A stretch of DNA of 64,000 nucleotides from Rhabditoides inermis (taxonomy: Eukaryota; Nematoda; Chromadorea; Rhabditida; Rhabditidae): NCBI GenBank assembly GCA_963966185.1, contig CAWZYM010000077.1:92001-156000 (forward strand), given 5' to 3'. The position numbers and the translations under genes were made by a program. Numbering within the stretch: the stretch's first letter is position 1; the number at the start of each line of letters is the position of its first letter. A model generated the notes under the pieces. The model saw nothing but the letters and a program-made list of their open reading frames with translations. It was not told the DNA's origin and searched no databases. Positions 27,560-43,300 of the stretch are shown one piece after another.

Positions 27560-30500
27560 AATGCGCATGATGCGCAAGTAGATCGCTTTGCTATCAGACA
27601 GTTCTAAAGGCAATGCACATGATGCGCAAGTAGATCGCTTTGCTATCATACAGTTCTAATGGCGATGCGCATGATGCGTAGGTAGATCGCTTTGATATCA
27701 GACAGTTCTAAAGGCGATGCGCATGATGCGCAGGTAGATCGCTTTGCTATCAGACAGTTCTAAAGGCGTTGCGCATGATGCGCATACAATGCGCATGAGG
27801 CGCAAGTAGATCGCTTTGCTATCATACCGTTCTAAAGGCGATGCGCATGATGCGCAGACGAGGCGCATGATGCGCAAGTAGATCGCTTTGGTATCAGACA
27901 GTTCTAAAGGCGATGCGCATGATGCGCAGACAATGCGCATGATGCGCAAGTAGATCGCTTTGGTATCAGACAGTTCTAAAGGCGATGCGCATGATGCGCA
28001 AGTAGATCGCTTTGGTATCAGACAGTTCTAAAGGCGATGCGCATGATGCGCAGACAATGCGCATGATGCGCAAGTAGATCGCTTTGCTATCATACAGTTC
28101 TAAAGGCGATGCGCATGATGCGCAGGCAGATCGCTTTGCTATCAGACAGTTTTAAAGGCGATGCGTATGATGCGCAGACAATGCGCATGATGCGCAAGTA
28201 GATCGCTTTGGTATCAGACAGTTCTAAAGGCGATGCGCATGATGCGCAAGTAGATCGCTTTGGTATCAGACAGTTCTAAAGGCGATGCGCATGATGCGCA
28301 GACAATGCGCATGATGCGCAAGTAGATCGCTTTGCTATCATACAGTTCTAAAGGCGATGCGCATGATGCGCAGGCAGATCGCTTTGCTATCAGACAGTTT
28401 TAAAGGCGATGCGAATGATGCGCAGATAGATCGCTTTGCTATGGGACAGTGCCAAAGGCGATGCGCATGATGCGCAAGTAAATCGCTTCGCTATTAGACA
28501 GTTCTAAAGGCGATGCGCATGATGCGCAGGTAGATCGCTTTGCTATCAGACAGTTCTAAAGGCGATGCGCATGATGCGCAGACAATGCGCATGATGCGCA
28601 AGTAGATCGCTTTGGTATCAGACAGTTCTAAAGGCGATGCGCATGATGCACAGACAATGCGCATGATGCGCAGATAGATCGCTTTGCTATGAGACAGTTC
28701 TAAAGGCGATGCGCATGATGCGCAAGTAGATCGCTTTGCTATCATACAGTTCTAAAGGCGATGCGCATGAGCGCATGATGCGCAGGTAGATCGCTTTGCT
28801 ATCAGACAGTTCTAAAGGCGATGCGCATGATGCGCCGGTAGATCGCTTCGCTATCAGACAGTTCTAAAGGCGATGCGCATGATGCGCAAGTAGATCGCTT
28901 TGCTATCATACAGTTCTGAAGGCGATGCGCATGATGCGCAAGTAGATAGCTTTGCTATCAGACAGTTCTAAAGGCGATGCGCATGATGCGCAAGTAGATC
29001 GCTTTGCTATCATACAGTTCTTAAGGCGATGCGCATGATGCGCAAGTAAATCGCTTCGCTATTAGACAGTTCTAAAAGCGATGCGTATGATGCGCAGACA
29101 ATGCGCATGATGCGCAAGTAGATCGCTTTGGTATAAGACAGTTCTAAAGGCGATGCGCATGATGCGCAAGTAGATCGCTTTGCTATCATACAGTTCTAAA
29201 GGCGATGCGCATGATGCGCAGGCAGATCGCTTTGCTATCAGACAGTTTTAAAGGCGATGCGAATGATGCGCAGATAGATCGCTTTGCTATGGGACAGTGC
29301 CAAAGGCGATGCGCATGATGCCAAGTAAATCGCTTCGCTATTAGACAGTTCTAATCATGCGCAGACAATGCGCATGATGCGCAAGTAGATCGCTTTGCTA
29401 TCATACAGTTCTAAAGGCGATGCGCATGATGCGCAGGCAGATCGCTTTGCTATCAGACAGTTTTAAAGGCGATGCGAATGATGCGCAGATAGATCGCTTT
29501 GCTATGGGACAGTGCCAAAGGCGATGCGCATGATGCCAAGTAAATCGCTTCGCTATTAGACAGTTCTAAAGGCGATGCGCATGATGCGCAGGTAGATCGC
29601 TTTGCTATCAGACAGTTCTAAAGGCGATGCGCATGATGCGCAGACAATGCGCATGATGCGCAAGTAGATCGCTTTGGTATCAGACAGTTCTAAAGGCGAT
29701 GCGCATGATGCACAGACAATGCGCATGATGCGCAGATAGATCGCTTTGCTTTGAGACAGTTCTAAAGGCGATGCGCATGATGCGCAAGTAGATCGCTTTG
29801 GTATCAGACAGTTCTAAAGGCGATGCGCATGATGCACAGACAATGCGCATGATGCGCAGATAGATCGCTTTGCTTTGAGACAGTTCTAAAGGCGATGCGC
29901 ATGATGCGCAAGTAAATCGCTTCGCTATTAGACAGTTCTAAAAGCGATGCGTATGATGCGCAGACAATGCGCATGATGCGCAAGTAGATCGCTTTGGTAT
30001 AAGACAGTTCTAAAGGCGATGCGCATGATGCGCAGACATTGCACATGATGCGCAGACAATGCGCATGATGCGCAAGTAGATCGCTCTGCTATCATACAGT
30101 TCTAAAGGCGATGCGCATGATGCGCAGGTAAATCGTTTTGCTATCAGACAGTTCTAAAGGCGATGCGCATGATGCGCAGACAATGCGCATGATGCGCAAG
30201 TAGATCGCTTTGGTATCAGACAGTTCTGAAGGCGATGCGCATGATGCGCAGACAATGCGCATGATGCGCAAGTAGATCGCTTTGGTATCAGACAGTTCTA
30301 AAGGCGATGCGCATGATGCGCAGACAATGCGCATGATGCGCAAGTAGATCGCTTTGGTATCAGACAGTTCTAAAGGCGATGCGCATGTTGCGCAGACAAT
30401 GCGCATGATGCGCAAGTAGATCGCTTTGCTATCATACAGTTCTAAAGGCGATGCGCATGATGCGCAGGCAGATCGCTTTGCTATCAGACAGTTCTAAAGG

Positions 30501-31560
30501 CGATGCGCATGATGCGCAGACAATGCGCATGATGCGCAAGTAGATCGCTTTGGTATCAGACAGTTCTAAAGGCGATGCGCATGATGCGCAGACAATGCGC
30601 ATGATGCGCAAGTAGATCGCTTTGCTATCATACAGTTCTAAAGGCGATGCGCATGATGCGCAGGCAGATCGCTTTGCTATCAGACAGTTTTAAAGGCGAT
30701 GCGAATGATGCGCAGATAGATCGCTTTGCTATGGGACAGTGCCAAAGGCGATGCGCATGATGCGCAAGTAAATCGCTTCGCTATTAGACAGTTCTAAAGG
30801 CGATGCGCATGATGCGCAGGTAGATCGCTTTGCTATCAGACAGTTCTAAAGGCGATGCGCATGATGCGCAGACAATGCGCATGATGCGCAAGTAGATCGC
30901 TTTGGTATCAGACAGTTCTAAAGGCGATGCGCATGATGCACAGACAATGCGCATGATGCGCAGATAGATCGCTTTGCTATGAGACAGTTCTAAAGGCGAT
31001 GCGCATGATGCGCAAGTAGATCGCTTTGCTATCATACAGTTCTAAAGGCGATGCGCATGAGCGCATGATGCGCAGGTAGATCGCTTTGCTATCAGACAGT
31101 TCTAAAGGCGATGCGCATGATGCGCAGGTAGATCGCTTCGCTATCAGACAGTTCTAAAGGCGATGCGCATGATGCGCAAGTAGATCGCTTTGCTATCATA
31201 CAGTTCTGAAGGCGATGCGCATGATGCGCAAGTAGATAGCTTTGCTATCAGACAGTTCTAAAGGCGATGCGCATGATGCGCAAGTAGATCGCTTTGCTAT
31301 CATACAGTTCTTAAGGCGATGCGCATGATGCGCAAGTAAATCGCTTCGCTATTAGACAGTTCTAAAAGCGATGCGTATGATGCGCAGACAATGCGCATGA
31401 TGCGCAAGTAGATCGCTTTGGTATAAGACAGTTCTAAAGGCGATGCGCATGATGCGCAGACATTGCACATGATGCGCAGACAATGCGCATGATGCGCAAG
31501 TAGATCGCTCTGCTATCATACAGTTCTAAAGGCGATGCGCATGATGCGCAGGTAAATCGT
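27560..31560. repeat. Segmental repeat at 5,790-bp offset, copy 1
   Basis: Markers at 27698, 28494, 29804, 30092 and 30784 recur exactly 5,790 bp downstream. They include the singular gcgtatgatg after tttaaagg near 28165 and the truncated unit ctaatcatgcgcag near 29351. Continuity breaks near 31,570, where this copy has lost several units. Confidence 0.8.
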
Positions 31561-33349
31561 TTTGCTATCATACAGTTCTAAAGGCGATGCGCATGATGCG
31601 CAGGCAGATCGCTTTGCTATCAGACAGTTTTAAAGGCGATGCGAATGATGCGCAGATAGATCGCTTTGCTATGGGACAGTGCCAAAGGCGATGCGCATGA
31701 TGCGCAAGTAAATCGCTTCGCTATTAGACAGTTCTAAAGGCGATGCGCATGATGCGCAGGTAGATCGCTTTGCTATCAGACAGTTCTAAAGGCGATGCGC
31801 ATGTTGCGCAGACAATGCGCATGATGCGCAAGTAGATCGCTTTGGTATCAGACAGTTCTAAAGGCGATGCGCATGATGCACAGACAATGCGCATGATGCG
31901 CAGATAGATCGCTTTGCTATGAGACAGTTCTAAAGGCGATGCGCATGATGCGCAAGTAGATCGCTTTGCTATCATACAGTTCTAAAGGCGATGCGCATGA
32001 GCGCATGATGCGCAGGTAGATCGCTTTGCTATCAGACAGTTCTAAAGGCGATGCGCATGATGCGCAGGTAGATCGCTTCGCTATCAGACAGTTCTAAAGG
32101 CGATGCGCATGATGCGCAAGTAGATCGCTTTGCTATCATACAGTTCTGAAGGCGATGCGCATGATGCGCAAGTAGATAGCTTTGCTATCAGACAGTTCTA
32201 AAGGCGATGCGCATGATGCGCAAGTAGATCGCTTTGCTATCATACAGTTCTTAAGGCGATGCGCATGATGCGCAAGTAAATCGCTTCGCTATTAGACAGT
32301 TCTAAAAGCGATGCGTATGATGCGCAGACAATGCGCATGATGCGCAAGTAGATCGCTTTGGTATAAGACAGTTCTAAAGGCGATGCGCATGATGCGCAGA
32401 CATTGCACATGATGCGCAGACAATGCGCATGATGCGCAAGTAGATCGCTCTGCTATCATACAGTTCTAAAGGCGATGCGCATGATGCGCAGGTAAATCGT
32501 TTTGCTATCAGACAGTTCTAAAGGCGATGCGCATGATGCGCAGACAATGCGCATGATGCGCAAGTAGATCGCTTTGGTATCAGACAGTTCTGAAGGCGAT
32601 GCGCATGATGCGCAGACAATGCGCATGATGCGCAAGTAGATCGCTTTGGTATCAGACAGTTCTAAAGGCGATGCGCATGATGCGCAGACAATGCGCATGA
32701 TGCGCAAGTAGATCGCTTTGGTATCAGACAGTTCTAAAGGCGATGCGCATGTTGCGCAGACAATGCGCATGATGCGCAAGTAGATCGCTTTGCTATCATA
32801 CAGTTCTAAAGGCGATGCGCATGATGCGCAGGCAGATCGCTTTGCTATCAGACAGTTCTAAAGGCGATGCGAATGATGCGCAGATAGATCGCTTTGCTAT
32901 GGGACAGTGCCAAAGCCGATGCGCATGATGCGCAAGTAAATCGTTTCGCTATTAGACAGTTCTAAAGACGATGCGCATGTTGCGCAGGTAGATCGCTTCG
33001 CTATCAGACAGTTCTAAAGGCGATGCGCATGATGCGCAGACAATGCGCATGATGCGCAAGTAGATCGCTTTGGTATCAGACAGTTCTAAAGGCGATGCGC
33101 ATGATGCGCAGACAATGCGCATGATGCGCAGACAATGCGCATGATGCGCAAGTAGATCGCTTTGCTATCATACAGTTCTAAAGGCGATGCGCATGATGCG
33201 CAAGTAGATCGCTTTGGTATCAGACAGTTCTCAAGGCGATGCGCATGATGCGCAAACAATGCGCATGATGCGCAAGTAGATCGCTTTGGTATCAGACAGT
33301 TCTAAAGGCGATGCGCACGATGCGCAGACAATGCGCATGATGCGCAGAC

Positions 33350-36300
33350 AATGCGCATGATGCGCAAGTAGATCGCTTTGCTATCAGACAGTTCTAAAGG
33401 CAATGCACATGATGCGCAAGTAGATCGCTTTGCTATCATACAGTTCTAATGGCGATGCGCATGATGCGTAGGTAGATCGCTTTGATATCAGACAGTTCTA
33501 AAGGCGATGCGCATGATGCGCAGGTAGATCGCTTTGCTATCAGACAGTTCTAAAGGCGTTGCGCATGATGCGCATACAATGCGCATGAGGCGCAAGTAGA
33601 TCGCTTTGCTATCATACCGTTCTAAAGGCGATGCGCATGATGCGCAGACGAGGCGCATGATGCGCAAGTAGATCGCTTTGGTATCAGACAGTTCTAAAGG
33701 CGATGCGCATGATGCGCAGACAATGCGCATGATGCGCAAGTAGATCGCTTTGGTATCAGACAGTTCTAAAGGCGATGCGCATGATGCGCAAGTAGATCGC
33801 TTTGGTATCAGACAGTTCTAAAGGCGATGCGCATGATGCGCAGACAATGCGCATGATGCGCAAGTAGATCGCTTTGCTATCATACAGTTCTAAAGGCGAT
33901 GCGCATGATGCGCAGGCAGATCGCTTTGCTATCAGACAGTTTTAAAGGCGATGCGTATGATGCGCAGACAATGCGCATGATGCGCAAGTAGATCGCTTTG
34001 GTATCAGACAGTTCTAAAGGCGATGCGCATGATGCGCAAGTAGATCGCTTTGGTATCAGACAGTTCTAAAGGCGATGCGCATGATGCGCAGACAATGCGC
34101 ATGATGCGCAAGTAGATCGCTTTGCTATCATACAGTTCTAAAGGCGATGCGCATGATGCGCAGGCAGATCGCTTTGCTATCAGACAGTTTTAAAGGCGAT
34201 GCGAATGATGCGCAGATAGATCGCTTTGCTATGGGACAGTGCCAAAGGCGATGCGCATGATGCGCAAGTAAATCGCTTCGCTATTAGACAGTTCTAAAGG
34301 CGATGCGCATGATGCGCAGGTAGATCGCTTTGCTATCAGACAGTTCTAAAGGCGATGCGCATGATGCGCAGACAATGCGCATGATGCGCAAGTAGATCGC
34401 TTTGGTATCAGACAGTTCTAAAGGCGATGCGCATGATGCACAGACAATGCGCATGATGCGCAGATAGATCGCTTTGCTATGAGACAGTTCTAAAGGCGAT
34501 GCGCATGATGCGCAAGTAGATCGCTTTGCTATCATACAGTTCTAAAGGCGATGCGCATGAGCGCATGATGCGCAGGTAGATCGCTTTGCTATCAGACAGT
34601 TCTAAAGGCGATGCGCATGATGCGCCGGTAGATCGCTTCGCTATCAGACAGTTCTAAAGGCGATGCGCATGATGCGCAAGTAGATCGCTTTGCTATCATA
34701 CAGTTCTGAAGGCGATGCGCATGATGCGCAAGTAGATAGCTTTGCTATCAGACAGTTCTAAAGGCGATGCGCATGATGCGCAAGTAGATCGCTTTGCTAT
34801 CATACAGTTCTTAAGGCGATGCGCATGATGCGCAAGTAAATCGCTTCGCTATTAGACAGTTCTAAAAGCGATGCGTATGATGCGCAGACAATGCGCATGA
34901 TGCGCAAGTAGATCGCTTTGGTATAAGACAGTTCTAAAGGCGATGCGCATGATGCGCAAGTAGATCGCTTTGCTATCATACAGTTCTAAAGGCGATGCGC
35001 ATGATGCGCAGGCAGATCGCTTTGCTATCAGACAGTTTTAAAGGCGATGCGAATGATGCGCAGATAGATCGCTTTGCTATGGGACAGTGCCAAAGGCGAT
35101 GCGCATGATGCCAAGTAAATCGCTTCGCTATTAGACAGTTCTAATCATGCGCAGACAATGCGCATGATGCGCAAGTAGATCGCTTTGCTATCATACAGTT
35201 CTAAAGGCGATGCGCATGATGCGCAGGCAGATCGCTTTGCTATCAGACAGTTTTAAAGGCGATGCGAATGATGCGCAGATAGATCGCTTTGCTATGGGAC
35301 AGTGCCAAAGGCGATGCGCATGATGCCAAGTAAATCGCTTCGCTATTAGACAGTTCTAAAGGCGATGCGCATGATGCGCAGGTAGATCGCTTTGCTATCA
35401 GACAGTTCTAAAGGCGATGCGCATGATGCGCAGACAATGCGCATGATGCGCAAGTAGATCGCTTTGGTATCAGACAGTTCTAAAGGCGATGCGCATGATG
35501 CACAGACAATGCGCATGATGCGCAGATAGATCGCTTTGCTTTGAGACAGTTCTAAAGGCGATGCGCATGATGCGCAAGTAGATCGCTTTGGTATCAGACA
35601 GTTCTAAAGGCGATGCGCATGATGCACAGACAATGCGCATGATGCGCAGATAGATCGCTTTGCTTTGAGACAGTTCTAAAGGCGATGCGCATGATGCGCA
35701 AGTAAATCGCTTCGCTATTAGACAGTTCTAAAAGCGATGCGTATGATGCGCAGACAATGCGCATGATGCGCAAGTAGATCGCTTTGGTATAAGACAGTTC
35801 TAAAGGCGATGCGCATGATGCGCAGACATTGCACATGATGCGCAGACAATGCGCATGATGCGCAAGTAGATCGCTCTGCTATCATACAGTTCTAAAGGCG
35901 ATGCGCATGATGCGCAGGTAAATCGTTTTGCTATCAGACAGTTCTAAAGGCGATGCGCATGATGCGCAGACAATGCGCATGATGCGCAAGTAGATCGCTT
36001 TGGTATCAGACAGTTCTGAAGGCGATGCGCATGATGCGCAGACAATGCGCATGATGCGCAAGTAGATCGCTTTGGTATCAGACAGTTCTAAAGGCGATGC
36101 GCATGATGCGCAGACAATGCGCATGATGCGCAAGTAGATCGCTTTGGTATCAGACAGTTCTAAAGGCGATGCGCATGTTGCGCAGACAATGCGCATGATG
36201 CGCAAGTAGATCGCTTTGCTATCATACAGTTCTAAAGGCGATGCGCATGATGCGCAGGCAGATCGCTTTGCTATCAGACAGTTCTAAAGGCGATGCGCAT

Positions 36301-37350
36301 GATGCGCAGACAATGCGCATGATGCGCAAGTAGATCGCTTTGGTATCAGACAGTTCTAAAGGCGATGCGCATGATGCGCAGACAATGCGCATGATGCGCA
36401 AGTAGATCGCTTTGCTATCATACAGTTCTAAAGGCGATGCGCATGATGCGCAGGCAGATCGCTTTGCTATCAGACAGTTTTAAAGGCGATGCGAATGATG
36501 CGCAGATAGATCGCTTTGCTATGGGACAGTGCCAAAGGCGATGCGCATGATGCGCAAGTAAATCGCTTCGCTATTAGACAGTTCTAAAGGCGATGCGCAT
36601 GATGCGCAGGTAGATCGCTTTGCTATCAGACAGTTCTAAAGGCGATGCGCATGATGCGCAGACAATGCGCATGATGCGCAAGTAGATCGCTTTGGTATCA
36701 GACAGTTCTAAAGGCGATGCGCATGATGCACAGACAATGCGCATGATGCGCAGATAGATCGCTTTGCTATGAGACAGTTCTAAAGGCGATGCGCATGATG
36801 CGCAAGTAGATCGCTTTGCTATCATACAGTTCTAAAGGCGATGCGCATGAGCGCATGATGCGCAGGTAGATCGCTTTGCTATCAGACAGTTCTAAAGGCG
36901 ATGCGCATGATGCGCAGGTAGATCGCTTCGCTATCAGACAGTTCTAAAGGCGATGCGCATGATGCGCAAGTAGATCGCTTTGCTATCATACAGTTCTGAA
37001 GGCGATGCGCATGATGCGCAAGTAGATAGCTTTGCTATCAGACAGTTCTAAAGGCGATGCGCATGATGCGCAAGTAGATCGCTTTGCTATCATACAGTTC
37101 TTAAGGCGATGCGCATGATGCGCAAGTAAATCGCTTCGCTATTAGACAGTTCTAAAAGCGATGCGTATGATGCGCAGACAATGCGCATGATGCGCAAGTA
37201 GATCGCTTTGGTATAAGACAGTTCTAAAGGCGATGCGCATGATGCGCAGACATTGCACATGATGCGCAGACAATGCGCATGATGCGCAAGTAGATCGCTC
37301 TGCTATCATACAGTTCTAAAGGCGATGCGCATGATGCGCAGGTAAATCGT
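33350..37350. repeat. Segmental repeat at 5,790-bp offset, copy 2
   Basis: Partner of 27560-31560, with markers at 33488, 34284, 35594, 35882 and 36574. The truncated unit ctaatcatgcgcag recurs near 35141. A third occurrence near 25181 shows part of this block is present at least three times. Confidence 0.8.
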
Positions 37351-40300
37351 TTTGCTATCAGACAGTTCTAAAGGCGATGCGCATGATGCGCAGACAATGC
37401 GCATGATGCGCAAGTAGATCGCTTTGGTATCAGACAGTTCTGAAGGCGATGCGCATGATGCGCAGACAATGCGCATGATGCGCAAGTAGATCGCTTTGGT
37501 ATCAGACAGTTCTAAAGGCGATGCGCATGATGCGCAGACAATGCGCATGATGCGCAAGTAGATCGCTTTGGTATCAGACAGTTCTAAAGGCGATGCGCAT
37601 GTTGCGCAGACAATGCGCATGATGCGCAAGTAGATCGCTTTGCTATCATACAGTTCTAAAGGCGATGCGCATGATGCGCAGGCAGATCGCTTTGCTATCA
37701 GACAGTTCTAAAGGCGATGCGAATGATGCGCAGATAGATCGCTTTGCTATGGGACAGTGCCAAAGCCGATGCGCATGATGCGCAAGTAAATCGTTTCGCT
37801 ATTAGACAGTTCTAAAGACGATGCGCATGTTGCGCAGGTAGATCGCTTCGCTATCAGACAGTTCTAAAGGCGATGCGCATGATGCGCAGACAATGCGCAT
37901 GATGCGCAAGTAGATCGCTTTGGTATCAGACAGTTCTAAAGGCGATGCGCATGATGCGCAGACAATGCGCATGATGCGCAGACAATGCGCATGATGCGCA
38001 GACAATGCGCATGATGCGCAAGTAGATCGCTTTGCTATCATACAGTTCTAAAGGCGATGCGCATGATGCGCAAGTAGATCGCTTTGGTATCAGACAGTTC
38101 TCAAGGCGATGCGCATGATGCGCAAACAATGCGCATGATGCGCAAGTAGATCGCTTTGGTATCAGACAGTTCTAAAGGCGATGCGCATGATGCGCAGACA
38201 ATGCGCATGATGCGCAGACAATGCGCATGATGCGCAAGTAGATCGCTTTGCTATCAGACAGTTCTAAAGGCAATGCACATGATGCGCAAGTAGATCGCTT
38301 TGCTATCATACAGTTCTAATGGCGATGCGCATGATGCGTAGGTAGATCGCTTTGATATCAGACAGTTCTAAAGGCGATGCGCATGATGCGCAGGTAGATC
38401 GCTTTGCTATCAGACAGTTCTAAAGGCGTTGCGCATGATGCGCATACAATGCGCATGAGGCGCAAGTAGATCGCTTTGCTATCATACCGTTCTAAAGGCG
38501 ATGCGCATGATGCGCAGACGAGGCGCATGATGCGCAAGTAGATCGCTTTGGTATCAGACAGTTCTAAAGGCGATGCGCATGATGCGCAGACAATGCGCAT
38601 GATGCGCAAGTAGATCGCTTTGGTATCAGACAGTTCTAAAGGCGATGCGCATGATGCGCAAGTAGATCGCTTTGGTATCAGACAGTTCTAAAGGCGATGC
38701 GCATGATGCGCAGACAATGCGCATGATGCGCAAGTAGATCGCTTTGCTATCATACAGTTCTAAAGGCGATGCGCATGATGCGCAGGCAGATCGCTTTGCT
38801 ATCAGACAGTTTTAAAGGCGATGCGAATGATGCGCAGATAGATCGCTTCGCTATGGGACAGTGCCAAAGGCGATGCGCATGATGCGCAAGTAAATCGCTT
38901 CGCTATTAGACAGTTCTAAAGGCGATGCGCATGATGCGCAGATAGATCGCTTTGCTTTGAGACAGTTCTAAAGGCGATGCGCATGATGCGCAAGTAAATC
39001 GCTTCGCTATTAGACAGTTCTAAAAGCGATGCGTATGATGCGCAGACAATGCGCATGATGCGCAAGTAGATCGCTTTGGTATAAGACAGTTCTAAAGGCG
39101 ATGCGCATGATGCGCAGACATTGCACATGATGCGCAGACAATGCGCATGATGCGCAAGTAGATCGCTCTGCTATCATACAGTTCTAAAGGCGATGCGCAT
39201 GATGCGCAGGTAAATCGTTTTGCTATCAGACAGTTCTAAAGGCGATGCGCATGATGCGCAGACAATGCGCATGATGCGCAAGTAGATCGCTTTGGTATCA
39301 GACAGTTCTGAAGGCGATGCGCATGATGCGCAGACAATGCGCATGATGCGCAAGTAGATCGCTTTGGTATCAGACAGTTCTAAAGGCGATGCGCATGATG
39401 CGCAGACAATGCGCATGATGCGCAAGTAGATCGCTTTGGTATCAGACAGTTCTAAAGGCGATGCGCATGTTGCGCAGACAATGCGCATGATGCGCAAGTA
39501 GATCGCTTTGCTATCATACAGTTCTAAAGGCGATGCGCATGATGCGCAGGCAGATCGCTTTGGTATCAGACAGTTCTAAAGGCGATGCGCATGATGCGCA
39601 GACAATGCGCATGATGCGCAAGTAGATCGCTTTGCTATCATACAGTTCTAAAGGCGATGCGCATGATGCGCAGGCAGATCGCTTTGCTATCAGACAGTTT
39701 TAAAGGCGATGCGAATGATGCGCAGATAGATCGCTTTGCTATGGGACAGTGCCAAAGGCGATGCGCATGATGCGCAAGTAAATCGCTTCGCTATTAGACA
39801 GTTCTAAAGGCGATGCGCATGATGCGCAGGTAGATCGCTTTGCTATCAGACAGTTCTAAAGGCGATGCGCATGATGCGCAGACAATGCGCATGATGCGCA
39901 AGTAGATCGCTTTGGTATCAGACAGTTCTAAAGGCGATGCGCATGATGCACAGACAATGCGCATGATGCGCAGATATATCGCTTTGCTATGAGACAGTTC
40001 TAAAGGCGATGCGCATGATGCGCAAGTAGATCGCTTTGCTATCATACAGTTCTAAAGGCGATGCGCATGAGCGCATGATGCGCAGGTAGATCGCTTTGCT
40101 ATCAGACAGTTCTAAAGGCGATGCGCATGATGCGCAGGTAGATCGCTTCGCTATCAGACAGTTCTAAAGGCGATGCGCATGATGCGCAAGTAGATCGCTT
40201 TGCTATCATACAGTTCTGAAGGCGATGCGCATGATGCGCAAGTAGATAGCTTTGCTATCAGACAGTTCTAAAGGCGATGCGCATGATGCGCAAGTAGATC

Positions 40301-43300
40301 GCTTTGCTATCATACAGTTCTTAAGGCGATGCGCATGATGCGCAAGTAAATCGCTTCGCTATTAGACAGTTCTAAAAGCGATGCGTATGATGCGCAGACA
40401 ATGCGCATGAAGCGCAAGTAGATCGCTTTGGTATAAGACAGTTCTAAAGGCGATGCGCATGATGCGCAGACATTGCACATGATGCGCAGACAATGCGCAT
40501 GATGCGCAAGTAGATCGCTCTGCTATCATACAGTTCTAAAGGCGATGCGCATGATGCGCAGGTAAATCGTTTTGCTATCAGACAGTTCTAAAGGCGATGC
40601 GCATGATGCGCAGACAATGCGCATGATGCGCAAGTAGATCGCTTTGGTATCAGACAGTTCTGAAGGCGATGCGCATGATGCGCAGACAATGCGCATGATG
40701 CGCAAGTAGATCGCTTTGGTATCAGACAGTTCTAAAGGCGATGCGCATGATGCGCAGACAATGCGCATGATGCGCAAGTAGATCGCTTTGGTATCAGACA
40801 GTTCTAAAGGCGATGCGCATGTTGCGCAGACAATGCGCATGATGCGCAAGTAGATCGCTTTGCTATCATACAGTTCTAAAGGCGATGCGCATGATGCGCA
40901 GGCAGATCGCTTTGCTATCAGACAGTTCTAAAGGCGATGCGAATGATGCGCAGATAGATCGCTTTGCTATGGGACAGTGCCAAAGCCGATGCGCATGATG
41001 CGCAAGTAAATCGTTTCGCTATTAGACAGTTCTAAAGACGATGCGCATGTTGCGCAGGTAGATCGCTTCGCTATCAGACAGTTCTAAAGGCGATGCGCAT
41101 GATGCGCAGACAATGCGCATGATGCGCAAGTAGATCGCTTTGGTATCAGACAGTTCTAAAGGCGATGCGCATGATGCGCAGACAATGCGCATGATGCGCA
41201 GACAATGCGCATGATGCGCAAGTAGATCGCTTTGCTATCATACAGTTCTAAAGGCGATGCGCATGATGCGCAAGTAGATCGCTTTGGTATCAGACAGTTC
41301 TCAAGGCGATGCGCATGATGCGCAAACAATGCGCATGATGCGCAAGTAGATCGCTTTGGTATCAGACAGTTCTAAAGGCGATGCGCATGATGCGCAGACA
41401 ATGCGCATGATGCGCAGACAATGCGCATGATGCGCAAGTAGATCGCTTTGCTATCAGACAGTTCTAAAGGCAATGCACATGATGCGCAAGTAGATCGCTT
41501 TGCTATCATACAGTTCTAATGGCGATGCGCATGATGCGTAGGTAGATCGCTTTGATATCAGACAGTTCTAAAGGCGATGCGCATGATGCGCAGGTAGATC
41601 GCTTTGCTATCAGACAGTTCTAAAGGCGTTGCGCATGATGCGCATACAATGCGCATGAGGCGCAAGTAGATCGCTTTGCTATCATACCGTTCTAAAGGCG
41701 ATGCGCATGATGCGCAGACGAGGCGCATGATGCGCAAGTAGATCGCTTTGGTATCAGACAGTTCTAAAGGCGATGCGCATGATGCGCAGACAATGCGCAT
41801 GATGCGCAAGTAGATCGCTTTGGTATCAGACAGTTCTAAAGGCGATGCGCATGATGCGCAAGTAGATCGCTTTGGTATCAGACAGTTCTAAAGGCGATGC
41901 GCATGATGCGCAGACAATGCGCATGATGCGCAAGTAGATCGCTTTGCTATCATACAGTTCTAAAGGCGATGCGCATGATGCGCAGGCAGATCGCTTTGCT
42001 ATCAGACAGTTTTAAAGGCGATGCGAATGATGCGCAGATAGATCGCTTTGCTATGGGACAGTGCCAAAGGCGATGCGCATGATGCGCAAGTAAATCGCTT
42101 CGCTATTAGACAGTTCTAAAGGCGATGCGCATGATGCGCAGGTAGATCGCTTTGCTATCAGACAGTTCTAAAGGCGATGCGCATGATGCGCAGACAATGC
42201 GCATGATGCGCAAGTAGATCGCTTTGGTATCAGACAGTTCTAAAGGCGATGCGCATGATGCACAGACAATGCGCATGATGCGCAGATAGATCGCTTTGCT
42301 ATGAGACAGTTCTAAAGGCGATGCGCATGATGCGCAAGTAGATCGCTTTGCTATCATACAGTTCTAAAGGCGATGCGCATGAGCGCATGATGCGCAGGTA
42401 GATCGCTTTGCTATCAGACAGTTCTAAAGGCGATGCGCATGATGCGCAGGTAGATCGCTTCGCTATCAGACAGTTCTAAAGGCGATGCGCATGATGCGCA
42501 AGTAGATCGCTTTGCTATCATACAGTTCTGAAGGCGATGCGCATGATGCGCAAGTAGATAGCTTTGCTATCAGACAGTTCTAAAGGCGATGCGCATGATG
42601 CGCAAGTAGATCGCTTTGCTACCATACAGTTCTTAAGGCGATGCGCATGATGCGCAAGTAAATCGCTTCGCTATTAGACAGTTCTAAAAGCGATGCGTAT
42701 GATGCGCAGACAATGCGCATGATGCGCAAGTAGATCGCTTTGGTATCAGACAGTTCTAAAGGCGATGCGCATGATGCGCAGACAATGCGCATGATGCGCA
42801 AGTAGATCGCTTTGCTATCATACAGTTCTAAAGGCGATGCGCATGATGCGCAGGCAGATCGCTTTGCTATCAGACAGTTTTAAAGGCGATGCGAATGATG
42901 CGCAGATAGATCGCTTTGCTATGGGACAGTGCCAAAGGCGATGCGCATGATGCGCAAGTAAATCGCTTCGCTATTAGACAGTTCTAAAGGCGATGCGCAT
43001 GATGCGCAGACAATGCGCATGATGCGCAAGTAGATCGCTTTGGTATCAGACAGTTCTAAAGGCGATGCGCATGATGCACAGACAATGCGCATGATGCGCA
43101 GATAGATCGCTTTGCTATGAGACAGTTCTAAAGGCGATGCGCATGATGCGCAAGTAGATCGCTTTGCTATCATACAGTTCTAAAGGCGATGCGCATGAGC
43201 GCATGATGCGCAGGTAGATCGCTTTGCTATCAGACAGTTCTAAAGGCGATGCGCATGATGCGCAGGTAGATCGCTTCGCTATCAGACAGTTCTAAAGGCG

